Shown: positions 1 through 7,994 of the stretch, piece by piece
How positions within the stretch are numbered: the first letter of the stretch is position 1
How the letters are laid out: each line of letters opens with the position of its first letter
Assembly: GCF_900113685.1 (NCBI RefSeq)
Contig: NZ_FOQG01000011.1
Span: 62,001 to 126,000 of the forward strand
Direction of reading: 5' to 3'
Origin: Nocardioides psychrotolerans
Lineage (GTDB): Bacteria > Actinomycetota > Actinomycetes > Propionibacteriales > Nocardioidaceae
DNA length: 64,000 bases
The notes under the pieces: generated by a model
What the model saw: only the letters and a program-made list of their open reading frames with translations
The model's database searches: none
What the model was told of the DNA's origin: nothing
Translations under genes and position numbers: made by a program

Positions 1-2
1 CG

Positions 3-119
3 AAGCGCTGGGAGGAGGCCGCCGACCGGCGTGCCGTCATCCCCATGCGTGAGGGAATCGACTCCCTCAACGTCGCCGCCGCCACCGCTGTCGCCTGCTA
101 CATCACCGCGCGGCGCTGA
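3..119 (+). CDS. TrmH/SpoU-family RNA methyltransferase, C-terminal end (partial)
   Basis: This is the last 38 residues of a gene whose start lies before the window. The frame reads through an IPM...(R)EGIDSLNVAAATAVACY segment and stops at TGA. SLNVAxAxAV is the conserved C-terminal motif 3 of the SpoU/TrmH family of knotted SAM-dependent methyltransferases, where it forms part of the deep-trefoil-knot SAM pocket. Members 2'-O-methylate tRNA or 23S rRNA; the substrate cannot be told from this fragment. It converges on the deformylase gene downstream. Confidence 0.8.
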   Translation, partial: KRWEEAADRRAVIPMREGIDSLNVAAATAVACYITARR

Positions 120-152
120 GTCGTCCGGAGCGAGGATGGCGGGCATGACTCT

Positions 153-168
153 CCTGCACGTGTGCAGG
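153..168. terminator. Short hairpin between convergent genes
   Basis: CCTGCAC-GT-GTGCAGG forms a 7-bp perfect stem in the 96-nt gap between the convergent methyltransferase and deformylase genes. There is no T-tract and the 2-nt loop is too tight unless pairs open, so a terminator role is only plausible from position. Confidence 0.3.
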
Positions 169-215
169 CGACGACTCGGATCGGCTGAACGACTCGTCCG
201 TGGCTCCCGCAGGCC

Positions 216-800
216 CTAGGCCGGCCAGCCCGCGGGATAGGCCTCGGCAGCCTTGTCGTGCTCCTTCTGCAGCTTCTTGCGCTGCTTGGTCGGCAGCCGG
301 TCGCCGAAGACCGTGCCGAGGGTGTGGTCGGTCTCGTGCTGGAGGCAGCGCGCCAGCAGCCCGTCCCCGGCGAACGTGACGGGGGAGCCGTCCAGGCCCG
401 TGCCCGTGACGCTGGCCTGGTCCGGTCGCGCGCACTCGACGAACGCCCCCGGGAAGGACAGACAGCCCTCCTCGCCGTCATCGAGGAGGCGGTCCTTGCC
501 CTCGGGCAGCGTCAGGACGGGGTTGCACACGACGCCGACGGTGCGCTGGCCCGACTCGTCCGGGCAGTCGAAGACGAACAACGCCACGTCCTGACCGATC
601 TGGCAGGCGGCTAGGCCGACCCCGTCGGCGGCGTACATGGTCGCGACCATGTCGGCCGCCAGCGTGGCCAGCGCGTCGTCGTAGGACGTCACCCGCTGCT
701 GCGGTCGGTGCATGACCGGGGTGCCCCAGCGGGTCAGGGGATGGATGGTCCCCCCGGTCGGGAGGGGGCCGTGGGGAGTGAGGGGAGGCTGCTCGGACAC
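216..800 (-). CDS. def: Peptide deformylase
   Basis: Removes the N-formyl group from the initiator methionine of nascent proteins in the cytosol, using a bound metal. All three family motifs are present in the 194-residue product: GVGLAACQIG (about 60-69, motif 1), EGCLS (111-115, metal-ligand Cys113) and HETDH (155-159, the two His ligands and catalytic Glu). Length is normal for an actinobacterial Def. The start is GTG; a TAGGAT hexamer sits exactly 7 nt upstream with no Shine-Dalgarno, so translation from a leaderless mRNA is likely. It is a single gene transcribed away from the acyl-CoA dehydrogenase pair, sharing a 161-bp divergent region. Confidence 0.93.
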   Translation of the reverse strand: MSEQPPLTPHGPLPTGGTIHPLTRWGTPVMHRPQQRVTSYDDALATLAADMVATMYAADGVGLAACQIGQDVALFVFDCPDESGQRTVGVVCNPVLTLPEGKDRLLDDGEEGCLSFPGAFVECARPDQASVTGTGLDGSPVTFAGDGLLARCLQHETDHTLGTVFGDRLPTKQRKKLQKEHDKAAEAYPAGWPA

Positions 801-935
801 GGCGCCGATCCTAGAACCAGAGCGGGATCAGGAGCGAAGCGACCACTCCCAGGGGAGCGACCCAGTCGAGTCACCCCAGTCGAGCAACCCCGTCGCGCCA
901 CGTGACCCGGGCCACTCGGTCATCCGTAGCGGAAG

Positions 936-954
936 ATGTAACTCCGAGTTACAT
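936..954. promoter_or_regulatory. 19-bp perfect palindrome: operator overlapping the fadE -10
   Basis: ATGTAACTCCGAGTTACAT is a perfect palindrome with 9-bp arms around a central C, ending 7 nt before the ATG of the first acyl-CoA dehydrogenase. The candidate -10 hexamer TACATT (950-955) lies 6 nt before that ATG and is built from the right arm, so a bound repressor would block RNA polymerase directly. Size and symmetry suit a TetR-type fatty-acid regulator (FadR/KstR-like logic); no such regulator gene is visible in the window. Confidence 0.75.
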
Positions 955-961
955 TATTTCC

Positions 962-2326
962 ATGTCCCTGATCAACAGCCTCAAGCCTGGCGGCAAGCAC
1001 GGTGTCCCCAGCAGCGAGTCCCGCGACCCCATCGGCTTCCTCGTGGCCGGCCTCAGCAAGCTCGCGCAGAGCGACCTGATCGACACCCTGCGCCTGCGCA
1101 AGTCCACCGAGCAGGCGGTCTTCACCGTCACCCGCAACGGCTTCAAGACGATGACCACCGCGAGCCGGACGTTCGCCAGGGCCGGCAGCAGGGGAGTCGA
1201 CGGCGTGCGCCTCCCGGCCGCCCGGCCCCGGGGCGTCTTCGACCTCACGCCGACCGAGGACCAGCAGATGCTGGTCGACGTCGTCACCGAGTTTGCCGAC
1301 GAGGTCGTGCGTCCGGCGGCCACCGAGGCCAACGAGACCTGCGAGGCACCCGAGGCGCTGCTCAAGGCCAGCCTCGAGATCGGGCTGCCGATCCTCGGGG
1401 TCCCCGAGTCGCTCGGTGGCATCTCCGAGGAGCGCTCGGCCATGGCCGGGACCCTCGTCGCCGAAGCGCTCTCGCGCGGCGACCTCGGCCTCGCCGTCGC
1501 GACGCTGGCGCCCGGCTCGGTCGCGACCGCGCTGGGATTGTGGGGAACCGACGCCCAGCAGCAGACCTACCTCCCGGCCTTCACCGGCGACGACGTGCCC
1601 GCCGCGGCGCTCGCGCTCAACGAGGCCACCGTCCTCTTCGACGTGCTGAGTCCGTCGACCACGGCCACGAGGACGGCGGACGGCTTCGTGCTCTCCGGCG
1701 TCAAGACCCTCGTGCCGCGGGGCGCGCAGGCAGAGCTCTTCGTCGTCGGCGCCCTGCTCGACGACAAGCCGGTGCTCTTCCTGGTGGAGTCCTCCTCCAC
1801 CGGCCTGAGCGTCGAGGCCGACCCGGCGATGGGCGTCCGCGCTGCGTCCCTCACCCGGCTCCACCTCGACCAGGTCACGGTCCCCGCCGACGCCGTCCTC
1901 GGCGCCACCGACGGCACGACGTACGTCGAGTGCGTGCGCCTCTCGCGCCTCGCGTGGTGCGCGCTGGCCATCGGGACAGGTCAGGCCGTCCTCGACTACG
2001 TGACGCCCTACGTCAAGCAGCGTCAGGCCTTCGGCGAGCCGATCGCGCACCGTCAGTCGGTCGCGTTCATGGTCGCCGACATCGCCATCGAGCTCCAGGC
2101 CATGCGCCTGGTCACCTACAAGGCGGCCGCCCGTGCCGCCGCCGGCAAGAACTTCACCCGCGAGGTCGCCCTGGCTCGCAAGATCTGCGCCGACAAGGGC
2201 ATGCGGATCGGCCTCGACGGCGTCCAGCTGCTCGGTGGTCACGGCTTCGTCAAGGAACACCCCGTCGAGCGCTGGTATCGCGACCTCCGCGCGATCGGCA
2301 TCATGGAAGGAAGCGTGCTGGTCTAG
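962..2326 (+). CDS. Acyl-CoA dehydrogenase, C-terminally short subunit
   Basis: A 454-residue FAD-dependent acyl-CoA dehydrogenase of the FadE type, expected to introduce the alpha-beta double bond of acyl-CoA thioesters. Residues about 1-80 form an N-terminal extension, followed by the helical N-domain, the beta domain and a C-terminal domain with QRQAFGEPIAHRQSVAFMV and the QLLGGHGFVKEHPVERWYRD signature. The protein ends at IMEGSVLV, immediately after the EG(T/S) position that in the family carries the active-site glutamate, so it lacks the usual final helix. ATG at 962 was chosen because a TACATT hexamer lies 6 nt upstream (leaderless); an in-frame upstream ATG would run through the palindromic operator. 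The next fadE follows after 74 nt. The pair most likely forms a heteromeric enzyme, as several adjacent mycobacterial FadE pairs do. Confidence 0.85.
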   Translation: MSLINSLKPGGKHGVPSSESRDPIGFLVAGLSKLAQSDLIDTLRLRKSTEQAVFTVTRNGFKTMTTASRTFARAGSRGVDGVRLPAARPRGVFDLTPTEDQQMLVDVVTEFADEVVRPAATEANETCEAPEALLKASLEIGLPILGVPESLGGISEERSAMAGTLVAEALSRGDLGLAVATLAPGSVATALGLWGTDAQQQTYLPAFTGDDVPAAALALNEATVLFDVLSPSTTATRTADGFVLSGVKTLVPRGAQAELFVVGALLDDKPVLFLVESSSTGLSVEADPAMGVRAASLTRLHLDQVTVPADAVLGATDGTTYVECVRLSRLAWCALAIGTGQAVLDYVTPYVKQRQAFGEPIAHRQSVAFMVADIAIELQAMRLVTYKAAARAAAGKNFTREVALARKICADKGMRIGLDGVQLLGGHGFVKEHPVERWYRDLRAIGIMEGSVLV

Positions 2327-2400
2327 ATGCCCCCCGAGATCGTTACTTCCTCCCGCTTCGCTCCGTCCATCCACCATCCCGAGGGGACCCCGAAAAGCCG

Positions 2401-3612
2401 ATGATCAACCTCGATGACCCCCAGAAGTTCCGTCCACTCGTGGGCCAGGCCCACCAGGTCGCGATGAACATGCTGCGCCCGATCTCGCGCAAGTACGACC
2501 AGGCCGAGCACGAGTATCCCCAGGAGCTCGACATGCTGGCCGCGATGATCGACGGCCTCTCCGACTCCGGCGCCTCCGAGGGTGCGGGTGCCGCCGGCGT
2601 ACGCCGCGAGGAGAGCGACGGTGACACGACGATCAAGAACGGCGCCAACCTCGCCTCCGTGATGTCGATCGCCGAGATGTGCTGGGGCGACGTGGGCCTG
2701 CTGCTCTCGATGCCCCGCCAGGGCCTCGGCAACTCCGCCATCGCCTCGGTCGCCAACCCCGAGCAGCTCGAGCGCTTCGAGGGCGTCTGGGCCGGCATGG
2801 CGATCACCGAGCCCGGTGTCGGGTCCGACTCGGCGAACATCCGGACCACGGCCACGCTCGACGGCGATCACTACGTGATCAACGGGGAGAAGATCTACGT
2901 GACGGCGGGTGACCGCGCCGACGCCATCGTCGTGTGGGCCACCCTCGACCGTGACCTGGGCCGGGCTGCCATCAAGTCGTTCGTCGTGCCGAAGGGCACG
3001 CCCGGTATGCGCGTCGACCGCCTCGAGCACAAGCTCGGGATCCGCGCCTCCGACACCGCGACGATCACCTTCGAGAACTGCCGCGTGCCCGCCGAGAACC
3101 TCCTCGGCTCGGCCGAGGTCGACGTGAAGCAGGGTTTCGCCGGCGCGATGGCGACCTTCGACAACACGCGCCCGCTGGTGGCGGCGATGGCGATCGGGTG
3201 CGCCCGGGCCTCGCTCGATCTGACCCGCGACCTGCTGGAGCAGTCGGGCGTCGTCGTCGACTACGACCGCCCCGCGATCGTGCAGTCCGCGGCGGCCGCG
3301 AAGTTCCTCCAGATGGAGGCCGACTGGGAGGGCGCTTACCTGCTCACCCTGCAGGCGGCGTGGATGGCCGACAACCGCGAGCCCAACTCCCTCGAGGCCT
3401 CCATGGCCAAGGCGAAGGCGGGCCGCGTGGGCTCCGACATCACGCTCAGCTGTGTCGAGCTGGCCGGCTCCATCGGTTACAGCGAGACCGAGCTGCTCGA
3501 GAAGTGGAGCCGAGACTCCAAGATCCTCGACATCTTCGAGGGCACCCAGCAGATCCAGCAGCTCATCGTGGCCCGCCGGGTCCTCGGGCTGTCCAGCGCC
3601 GAGCTGAAGTAG
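2401..3612 (+). CDS. Acyl-CoA dehydrogenase, complete subunit
   Basis: A 403-residue acyl-CoA dehydrogenase. Visible family features are AGMAITEPGVGSDSANI (flavin/substrate region near 140), a KxY(V)TAGDRAD loop, and the C-terminal DIFEGTQQIQQLIVARRVLG, which places the catalytic-base glutamate in FEGT as in short/medium-chain enzymes. It therefore supplies the complete active site missing from its upstream partner. ATG 2401 begins the family-typical N-terminus; the frame stays open far upstream, but that segment has no ACAD similarity. It is co-transcribed with the upstream fadE and ends just before a strong hairpin. The substrate is unknown. Confidence 0.88.
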   Translation: MINLDDPQKFRPLVGQAHQVAMNMLRPISRKYDQAEHEYPQELDMLAAMIDGLSDSGASEGAGAAGVRREESDGDTTIKNGANLASVMSIAEMCWGDVGLLLSMPRQGLGNSAIASVANPEQLERFEGVWAGMAITEPGVGSDSANIRTTATLDGDHYVINGEKIYVTAGDRADAIVVWATLDRDLGRAAIKSFVVPKGTPGMRVDRLEHKLGIRASDTATITFENCRVPAENLLGSAEVDVKQGFAGAMATFDNTRPLVAAMAIGCARASLDLTRDLLEQSGVVVDYDRPAIVQSAAAAKFLQMEADWEGAYLLTLQAAWMADNREPNSLEASMAKAKAGRVGSDITLSCVELAGSIGYSETELLEKWSRDSKILDIFEGTQQIQQLIVARRVLGLSSAELK

Positions 3613-3663
3613 CGGACGAGGTGGCCCCGTCCCGCATCCGGGGGAAGCGGCACCAGGACGACA

Positions 3664-3699
3664 AGAGCGGCGGTAGGCCTCAGGGCGTACCGCCGCTCT
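3664..3699. terminator. 12-bp hairpin between convergent genes
   Basis: AGAGCGGCGGTA pairs perfectly with TACCGCCGCTCT across a 12-nt loop, midway between the end of the fadE operon and the oppositely oriented Ala/Lys-rich gene. There is no T-tract, as is common for actinobacterial terminators; the symmetry allows bidirectional action. Confidence 0.65.
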
Positions 3700-3739
3700 C
3701 GTCACACAGGCCGATTCCTTCAGCCGCTTCGCCAGGCTG

Positions 3740-4555
3740 TCAGGCCTGGTCGGTCCCCGTGGCCGTGTCGCTCTTCGCCCGTGGCGGGAGCCTGTCCCCC
3801 GCGCCGCTGGCAGCAGCCTTGGTCGCAGCCGGGGTCTTCTTCGGCGGGGTCTTCTTGGCCGGGGCCTTCGTGGCAGCGGGACCCTTCGCCACCGAGGACG
3901 CGATGTCGGCGGGCGTGACGGCGACCTCGCTGGCGTCAGCGCCGGCGTCGATCGTGGTGACCGGGGCCGGCGGAGCTGCCGGCGACGTCGCGGCGACCGG
4001 AGACGGGTCGAGACCGAGTGCCTCGACGGGGTTGACGGCCGTCGGCTCACCGGCGCCGGAGGACGCGGGCTTGGTCCTTGCCTTGGCGGGGGCCTTCTTG
4101 GCAGCCGGTGCCTTCTTCGCCGGTGCCTTCGCCACCGCGGGGGCCTTCTTCGCGGTCGGAGCAGGCGTGACGGCGTCCGGCTTCTTGCCCGAGGCCTTGA
4201 TGGGGTCGCCACCGGTCTTGGCAGATCCGGCCACGGGCTTCGGCTTCGCCGCGCGGGACTGGGGAGCAGCGGAGGCCATGGGAGCAGCAGCGGGCGCAGC
4301 CTTGACCGGTGCCGCCGCGGCCGGCTCGACGATCGGCGCGGGAGCAGCCGACTTGGACTTCTTCCCGGGGATCAGACCCGTGACGGCGTCGCCGGCCAAG
4401 CTGGCGACCTGACCGACCGCGGCCTTGCCGAGTGCGACGCCGCTTGTGGCGCCACCGACGACCGACGAGACGGCCTTCTCTGCCGCGGTGAACGGCAGCT
4501 TGGCGGTGCCGATCGCGGTGTCCTTGATCTTGCCGAGCGGGTTCTTGCAGGCCAC
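3740..4555 (-). CDS. Ala/Pro/Lys-rich low-complexity protein
   Basis: A 271-residue protein with no recognised enzyme motif. Residues 1-65 are moderately ordered and amphipathic (LGKIKDTAIGTAKLPFTAAEKAVSSVVGG...), followed by about 200 residues dominated by Ala, Pro, Lys and Thr, including PAKKAPAAKKAPAKA repeats like the tail of bacterial histone-like HupB/H1-type proteins. There is no signal peptide. The start is GTG with GAAGGAG 5 nt upstream. It is basic overall, so nucleoid or granule (phasin-like) binding are both possible, but neither is shown. A second, smaller Ala/Pro-rich protein follows upstream at 4979-5350 with the same start style. Confidence 0.65.
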   Translation of the reverse strand: MACKNPLGKIKDTAIGTAKLPFTAAEKAVSSVVGGATSGVALGKAAVGQVASLAGDAVTGLIPGKKSKSAAPAPIVEPAAAAPVKAAPAAAPMASAAPQSRAAKPKPVAGSAKTGGDPIKASGKKPDAVTPAPTAKKAPAVAKAPAKKAPAAKKAPAKARTKPASSGAGEPTAVNPVEALGLDPSPVAATSPAAPPAPVTTIDAGADASEVAVTPADIASSVAKGPAATKAPAKKTPPKKTPAATKAAASGAGDRLPPRAKSDTATGTDQA

Positions 4556-4655
4556 AGTGGCTCCTTCGGGTCGTGGTCGGTGGGCGGCGGCAGCGACACC
4601 GCGTCTCCCGGGCAGTACCCGAGTGCAGCGCTCGCATGCCGTGGCGAGACATCCC

Positions 4656-4987
4656 TCACGCTGTCATGGGGGCCAAGCGACTGACGTCCCCAGGTCCCTC
4701 GAGATCGACCACGCCGACGAAGACGGTGTCCACACCGAGGTCCGCGAGGGCGACGTAGCGGTCGCGCTGCTCAGCCCCGGTGCCCGCGCGGCGATCCGGA
4801 GCGCACGCCGCTCCCGCCGACTGGCCTCGAGGTCGTGCGGTCCACCGCCGACCACACCGCGCAGGGCGTCGGAAAAGACGACCTCGTCGTCCCGGTAGCG
4901 CGACCGTGCCCGGTGGACTTTCCGGAACCAGCCGCCCCCACGAGCACGACGAGCGCGGGATCCGGCAGCCGGGGCGTGTCAGGCCCC
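4656..4987 (-). pseudogene. Decayed P-loop NTPase / luciferase-like (LLM) gene
   Basis: Three reading frames on the minus strand carry consecutive pieces of one protein. Frame 1 (about 4970-4913) reads DPALVVLVGAAGSGKST, a Walker A motif. Just after ACC in KST one base appears missing; restoring a T gives GKSTWARSRYRDDEVVFSDA and then LRGVVGGGPHDLEAS, the typical continuation of Pnkp-type AAA/kinase domains, which actually lies in frame 2 (to about 4815). Frame 3 (4770-4656) reads RYVALADLGVDTVFVGVVDLEG followed by DVSRLAP and a stop, resembling the C-terminal tail of luciferase-like F420-dependent oxidoreductases. The whole middle is absent, so this is a frameshifted, internally deleted remnant, possibly of a kinase-LLM fusion. 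The original start is not recognisable. Confidence 0.6.
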
Positions 4988-5350
4988 AGGCCTCGAGGCG
5001 AGGGGTGGTTTGCGGACGGGCAGCTTGGCGCCGGGGGTGGGCTTCTTCTTGGAGGCGCCGCTCGGCGGTGCGGGCGGGTGCGGTGCGATGTTCTTGGCGA
5101 CCGTCCGGGGCGTCGGAGCGGAGGCCGGAGCCGTCGCCGGGGCTGCCGCGGGGGGAGCCGTCGACGCGGCTGGGTCCGGCGCGACCGGCGCGACCGGGGA
5201 AGCCGGCGGCTCGACCCGTGTGCGCACCGCGCCCACGGCGCGCGCGAGGAGCGGCTGGGCCGCTCTGGCGGCCTTGATGCCAAGGCTCCGGCCGAGGGCC
5301 AAGGCCCCGGTGGCGACGATGACGATGCGGTCGGTGGGTCGTGCTGCCAC
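4979..5350 (-). CDS. Small Ala/Pro-rich protein
   Basis: A 123-residue hypothetical protein. The N-terminal 45 residues (AARPTDRIVIVATGALALGRSLG and an Ala-rich continuation) could form one amphipathic or membrane-associated helix; the remainder is Ala/Pro-rich and ends in a basic KKKPTPGAKLPVRKPPL tail. No known domain is recognisable. GTG 5350 was chosen because GAGGGAG lies 6 nt upstream; upstream in-frame starts lack a ribosome site. Composition and start context echo the 271-residue gene at 3740-4555, so the two may be distant paralogues. Its stop abuts the decayed gene. Confidence 0.5.
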   Translation of the reverse strand: MAARPTDRIVIVATGALALGRSLGIKAARAAQPLLARAVGAVRTRVEPPASPVAPVAPDPAASTAPPAAAPATAPASAPTPRTVAKNIAPHPPAPPSGASKKKPTPGAKLPVRKPPLASRPGA

Positions 5351-5429
5351 GGGATGCTCCCTCGTCATGGGCGACCGCACCTGGTCGACCGGTCGTGGGT
5401 CGATTCAACCAGCCCCGAGCACATGACGA

Positions 5430-5467
5430 GGGCGGGCGCGCCATCGGGGGAGACGGCGCGCCCGCCC
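5430..5467 (-). terminator. Terminator of the YiaAB-like gene
   Basis: GGGCGGGCGCGCC pairs perfectly with GGCGCGCCCGCCC (13 bp, 12-nt loop), 24 nt beyond the stop of the leftward YiaAB-like gene. No T-tract is present. Confidence 0.65.
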
Positions 5468-5490
5468 GGGGGACGGTGCAGGGGGAGCGA

Positions 5491-5778
5491 TCAGGAGACG
5501 GCGCGGAAGGGGTCGTGCTCGGCCAGGATCTTGTCGACGCGAGCCTGGTCGAGGCGGGAGACGACGTACTGGTTCTCCTGGGAGTCGCGCACGCACTTGG
5601 CGAGGGTGAACGCGGAGGTCGTGAGGTACATCGTGCCGAGGCCGAGGAACGCCCGGATCCACGGGTCGACCGGCAGGTAGAGGACCGCCACGACCATGGT
5701 CAGGAGGGCGACGCCGAAGGAGATGGCGGCCTGGGCGAAGAAGGCGTTGGTGTTCTTGGAGGGGGTCGGTGTGCTCAT
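5491..5778 (-). CDS. YiaA/YiaB-type two-helix inner-membrane protein
   Basis: A 95-residue protein with two transmembrane segments (AAISFGVALLTMVVAVLYL and IRAFLGLGTMYLTTSAFTLA) followed by a conserved polar C-terminus with AKCVRDSQE. This is the layout of the YiaAB two-helix domain, a small membrane family of unknown function. ATG 5778 is preceded by CAGGCT 6 nt upstream without a Shine-Dalgarno, suggesting a leaderless message; longer in-frame extensions overlap the divergent DUF2252 gene and look non-coding. Confidence 0.8.
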   Translation of the reverse strand: MSTPTPSKNTNAFFAQAAISFGVALLTMVVAVLYLPVDPWIRAFLGLGTMYLTTSAFTLAKCVRDSQENQYVVSRLDQARVDKILAEHDPFRAVS

Positions 5779-5878
5779 GGCCCCAGCCTGGTCGGGGCCG
5801 CCGCCCGAGGGACCTGTCCGGCTGCCCGGCCGCTCCTGAGTACGCGGTCTCAACCGGTCCCGTGACAGGGTCGGAGCC

Positions 5879-7189
5879 ATGACCGCCACCGACGAGCGTG
5901 CCGACCAGATCGTCTCCGTCCTCACCGACGCCTTCGCGCCGCTGATGGAGGCCGACCCCGCCGCCTTCCGCGTGAAGTTCCGCAAGATGGCCGCCGACCC
6001 GCACGCGTTCTACCGCGGCAGTGCCTGCCTGTTCTACGCCGACGTGACCGAGCAGGAAGACCCCTACAGCGACGAGCGCAGCGGTCGGATCTGGGTCCAC
6101 GGCGACCTGCACGTCGAGAACTTCGGCACCTACCTCAACTCCGACGGACGCCTGGTCTTCGACATCAACGACTTCGACGAGGCCTACCTGGGCCGCTTCG
6201 TCTGGGACCTCCAGCGCTTCGCCGCCTCGTTGGCCCTGGTCGGGTGGCAGAAGGCGCTGCCGACCGACGACGTGGAGAAGCTGATCGGACGCTACGTGCG
6301 CTCCTACCTCTCCCAGGTCGACGAGTACGTCGACAGCGAGGAGGACGACTTCGCCCTCAACCTGGCCAACACGGAGGGACCGATCCACCAGGCGCTGCTG
6401 CTGGCGCGCCACCAGCGTCGCTCCGACCTGCTGGCGGACAACACCATCGAGATCGACGGGGTGCGGATGTTCGCCGCCGGCGGTGGCGTGCGTCGGCTGG
6501 GCAAGCGCGAGCGAGCCAAGGTCGTCCAGGCCTTCGAGGCCTACCTGGAGACGATCCCCGAGCGTCGGCGTTCCGACCGAGACCTCTTCTACGAGCTGCG
6601 TGACGTCGTGGGCAAGTCCGGCTTCGGCATCGGCAGCGCCGGCCTCCCGGCGTACAACGTGCTCGTGGAGGGCTACAGCCAGGCGCTCGACAACGACGTG
6701 GTGCTCTCCATGAAGCAGGCCAACGTGCCCGCCCTGAGCCGGTTCATCGACTCCGCCGAGGTCGAACGCTACTTCGACCACGAGGGTCACCGCACGGTCG
6801 TGAGCCAGCGGGCCCTGCAGGTGCACACCGACCCGATGCTGGGCTACACCGAGCTCGACGGCGTGGGCTACGTGGTCGCGGAGGTCTCGCCCTACGAGGT
6901 CGACCTCGACTGGTCCAACCTGATCGAGCCCGACGAGATCGCCAAGGTCGTCGACCTGCTCGGCCGGGCCACCGCCAAGATCCACTGCGCCTCCGACGAG
7001 GACAGCGACCAGGACCTCGTCGACTTCCAGGTCGAGGAGGTGATCGCGGCGAGCGTGCAGGGTCGGCGCCGGGAGTTCGTCCGGTGGGTCACCGACTTCG
7101 GGATGTCCTACGCGACCCAGGTGCGCGAGGACCACGCGTCCTTCGTCGCGTCCTTCCGCGAGGGCCGCATCGGGATCACGTCGACCTGA
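5879..7189 (+). CDS. DUF2252 family protein (kinase-like fold)
   Basis: A 436-residue member of DUF2252. Diagnostic stretches are FYRGSACLFYAD (about 42-53), VHGDLHVENFGTY (about 73-85) and FDINDFDEAYLG (about 94-105). HGDxHxxNFG plus FDxNDFDE matches the catalytic-loop and metal-binding arrangement of aminoglycoside/choline-kinase-like folds, so a small-molecule kinase activity is suspected but unproven. It is soluble, with no signal peptide. CAGGGT lies 7 nt before ATG, again a leaderless pattern. It converges with the phosphotransferase gene and their 3' ends overlap by 14 nt. Confidence 0.85.
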   Translation: MTATDERADQIVSVLTDAFAPLMEADPAAFRVKFRKMAADPHAFYRGSACLFYADVTEQEDPYSDERSGRIWVHGDLHVENFGTYLNSDGRLVFDINDFDEAYLGRFVWDLQRFAASLALVGWQKALPTDDVEKLIGRYVRSYLSQVDEYVDSEEDDFALNLANTEGPIHQALLLARHQRRSDLLADNTIEIDGVRMFAAGGGVRRLGKRERAKVVQAFEAYLETIPERRRSDRDLFYELRDVVGKSGFGIGSAGLPAYNVLVEGYSQALDNDVVLSMKQANVPALSRFIDSAEVERYFDHEGHRTVVSQRALQVHTDPMLGYTELDGVGYVVAEVSPYEVDLDWSNLIEPDEIAKVVDLLGRATAKIHCASDEDSDQDLVDFQVEEVIAASVQGRRREFVRWVTDFGMSYATQVREDHASFVASFREGRIGITST

Positions 7190-7991
7190 GCAGGTCGAGC
7201 AGGCGCGCCGCCTGGCGCTCCAGGCTCCCCGCCGGGTTGCGGTCGTGCCCGGGGTTGCCGGGCAGCAGCATCAGCAGCCAGAACGTCGCGAACAGCCGGC
7301 GCGAGACCAGGACGCGACGCAGCTGCGCGTGGCTCAGGTCCAGGCGCGCCACCAGGTCCTCGGGCCGCACGATCCCGCGCAGCCAGACCGAGACGTGCTC
7401 GAGCAGGTCGGCGACCTCGTAGGCGGGGTCGCTGAGGCCGGCGTCCTCGAAGTCCACCACGTGGCATCGCTGCCCGTCCCACAGCAGGTTGGCGATGTTG
7501 CCGTCGCCGTGGGTGAAGACCCGGTCGACGGGTCCCGCCGCCAGCAGGTCGGCCTCGGGCCCGCCCAGCCAGGCCCTGCCCGCGACCAGGGCCCTCTCGA
7601 CGGCCGCCGGGACGGCCGGCAGGTCCTCGGCGATCCAGGTGCGCAGCTCGGCAACGAAGCTCGCCTGGTCGGCCCGGCGCACCGGCACCGCCGCGAGCTC
7701 GTCGGCCGGGAGCGCGTCGTGCAACCTGCGCAGCGCCACGGCCAGGGCGTCGAGCTGGTGCCCCGTCAGCGGAACGGCCCCCAGGGGCTCGCCCGCGACC
7801 CGCGTCATCACCACCACCGGTCTGCCTGCGTCGTCGTGACGCCCGACGGGCTCCGGTGCCAGCCCCGACGCGTGCCGCGCGAGGGCGGTCAGCGCGGTCC
7901 ACTCGCGCTCCGCCTCGTCACCGTGGCGCGATCGGAAGGTCTTCGTCACCCGCTCGGGCCTGAGGTCGAGGTCGTGCGTCGTCTGTACCAC
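7176..7991 (-). CDS. APH-family phosphotransferase
   Basis: A 271-residue aminoglycoside/choline-kinase-like protein. FTHGDGNIANLLWD (159-172) supplies the Brenner-type catalytic Asp and Asn, and HVVDFEDAGLSDPAYEVADLL (from 177) the metal-binding DFE-like Asp. The N-terminal lobe includes VVVMTRVAGEPLG. The substrate is unknown; such enzymes phosphorylate small metabolites as often as antibiotics, and the galK context hints at a sugar-related substrate. GTG start, GGAGG about 8-12 nt upstream, and only 3 nt separate it from the preceding gene, so it is the third cistron of a galK operon. Confidence 0.82.
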   Translation of the reverse strand: MVQTTHDLDLRPERVTKTFRSRHGDEAEREWTALTALARHASGLAPEPVGRHDDAGRPVVVMTRVAGEPLGAVPLTGHQLDALAVALRRLHDALPADELAAVPVRRADQASFVAELRTWIAEDLPAVPAAVERALVAGRAWLGGPEADLLAAGPVDRVFTHGDGNIANLLWDGQRCHVVDFEDAGLSDPAYEVADLLEHVSVWLRGIVRPEDLVARLDLSHAQLRRVLVSRRLFATFWLLMLLPGNPGHDRNPAGSLERQAARLLDLLRST

Positions 7992-7994
7992 TGC

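Noticed and set aside
712-2400. Long upstream extension of the second acyl-CoA dehydrogenase frame
   Set aside because: The translation is Arg/Pro-rich shadow sequence over the first fadE; the ACAD homology begins at ATG 2401.
5405-7135. 576-codon minus-strand frame over the DUF2252 gene
   Set aside because: It lies antisense to a gene with clear family motifs and has composition typical of a shadow frame.
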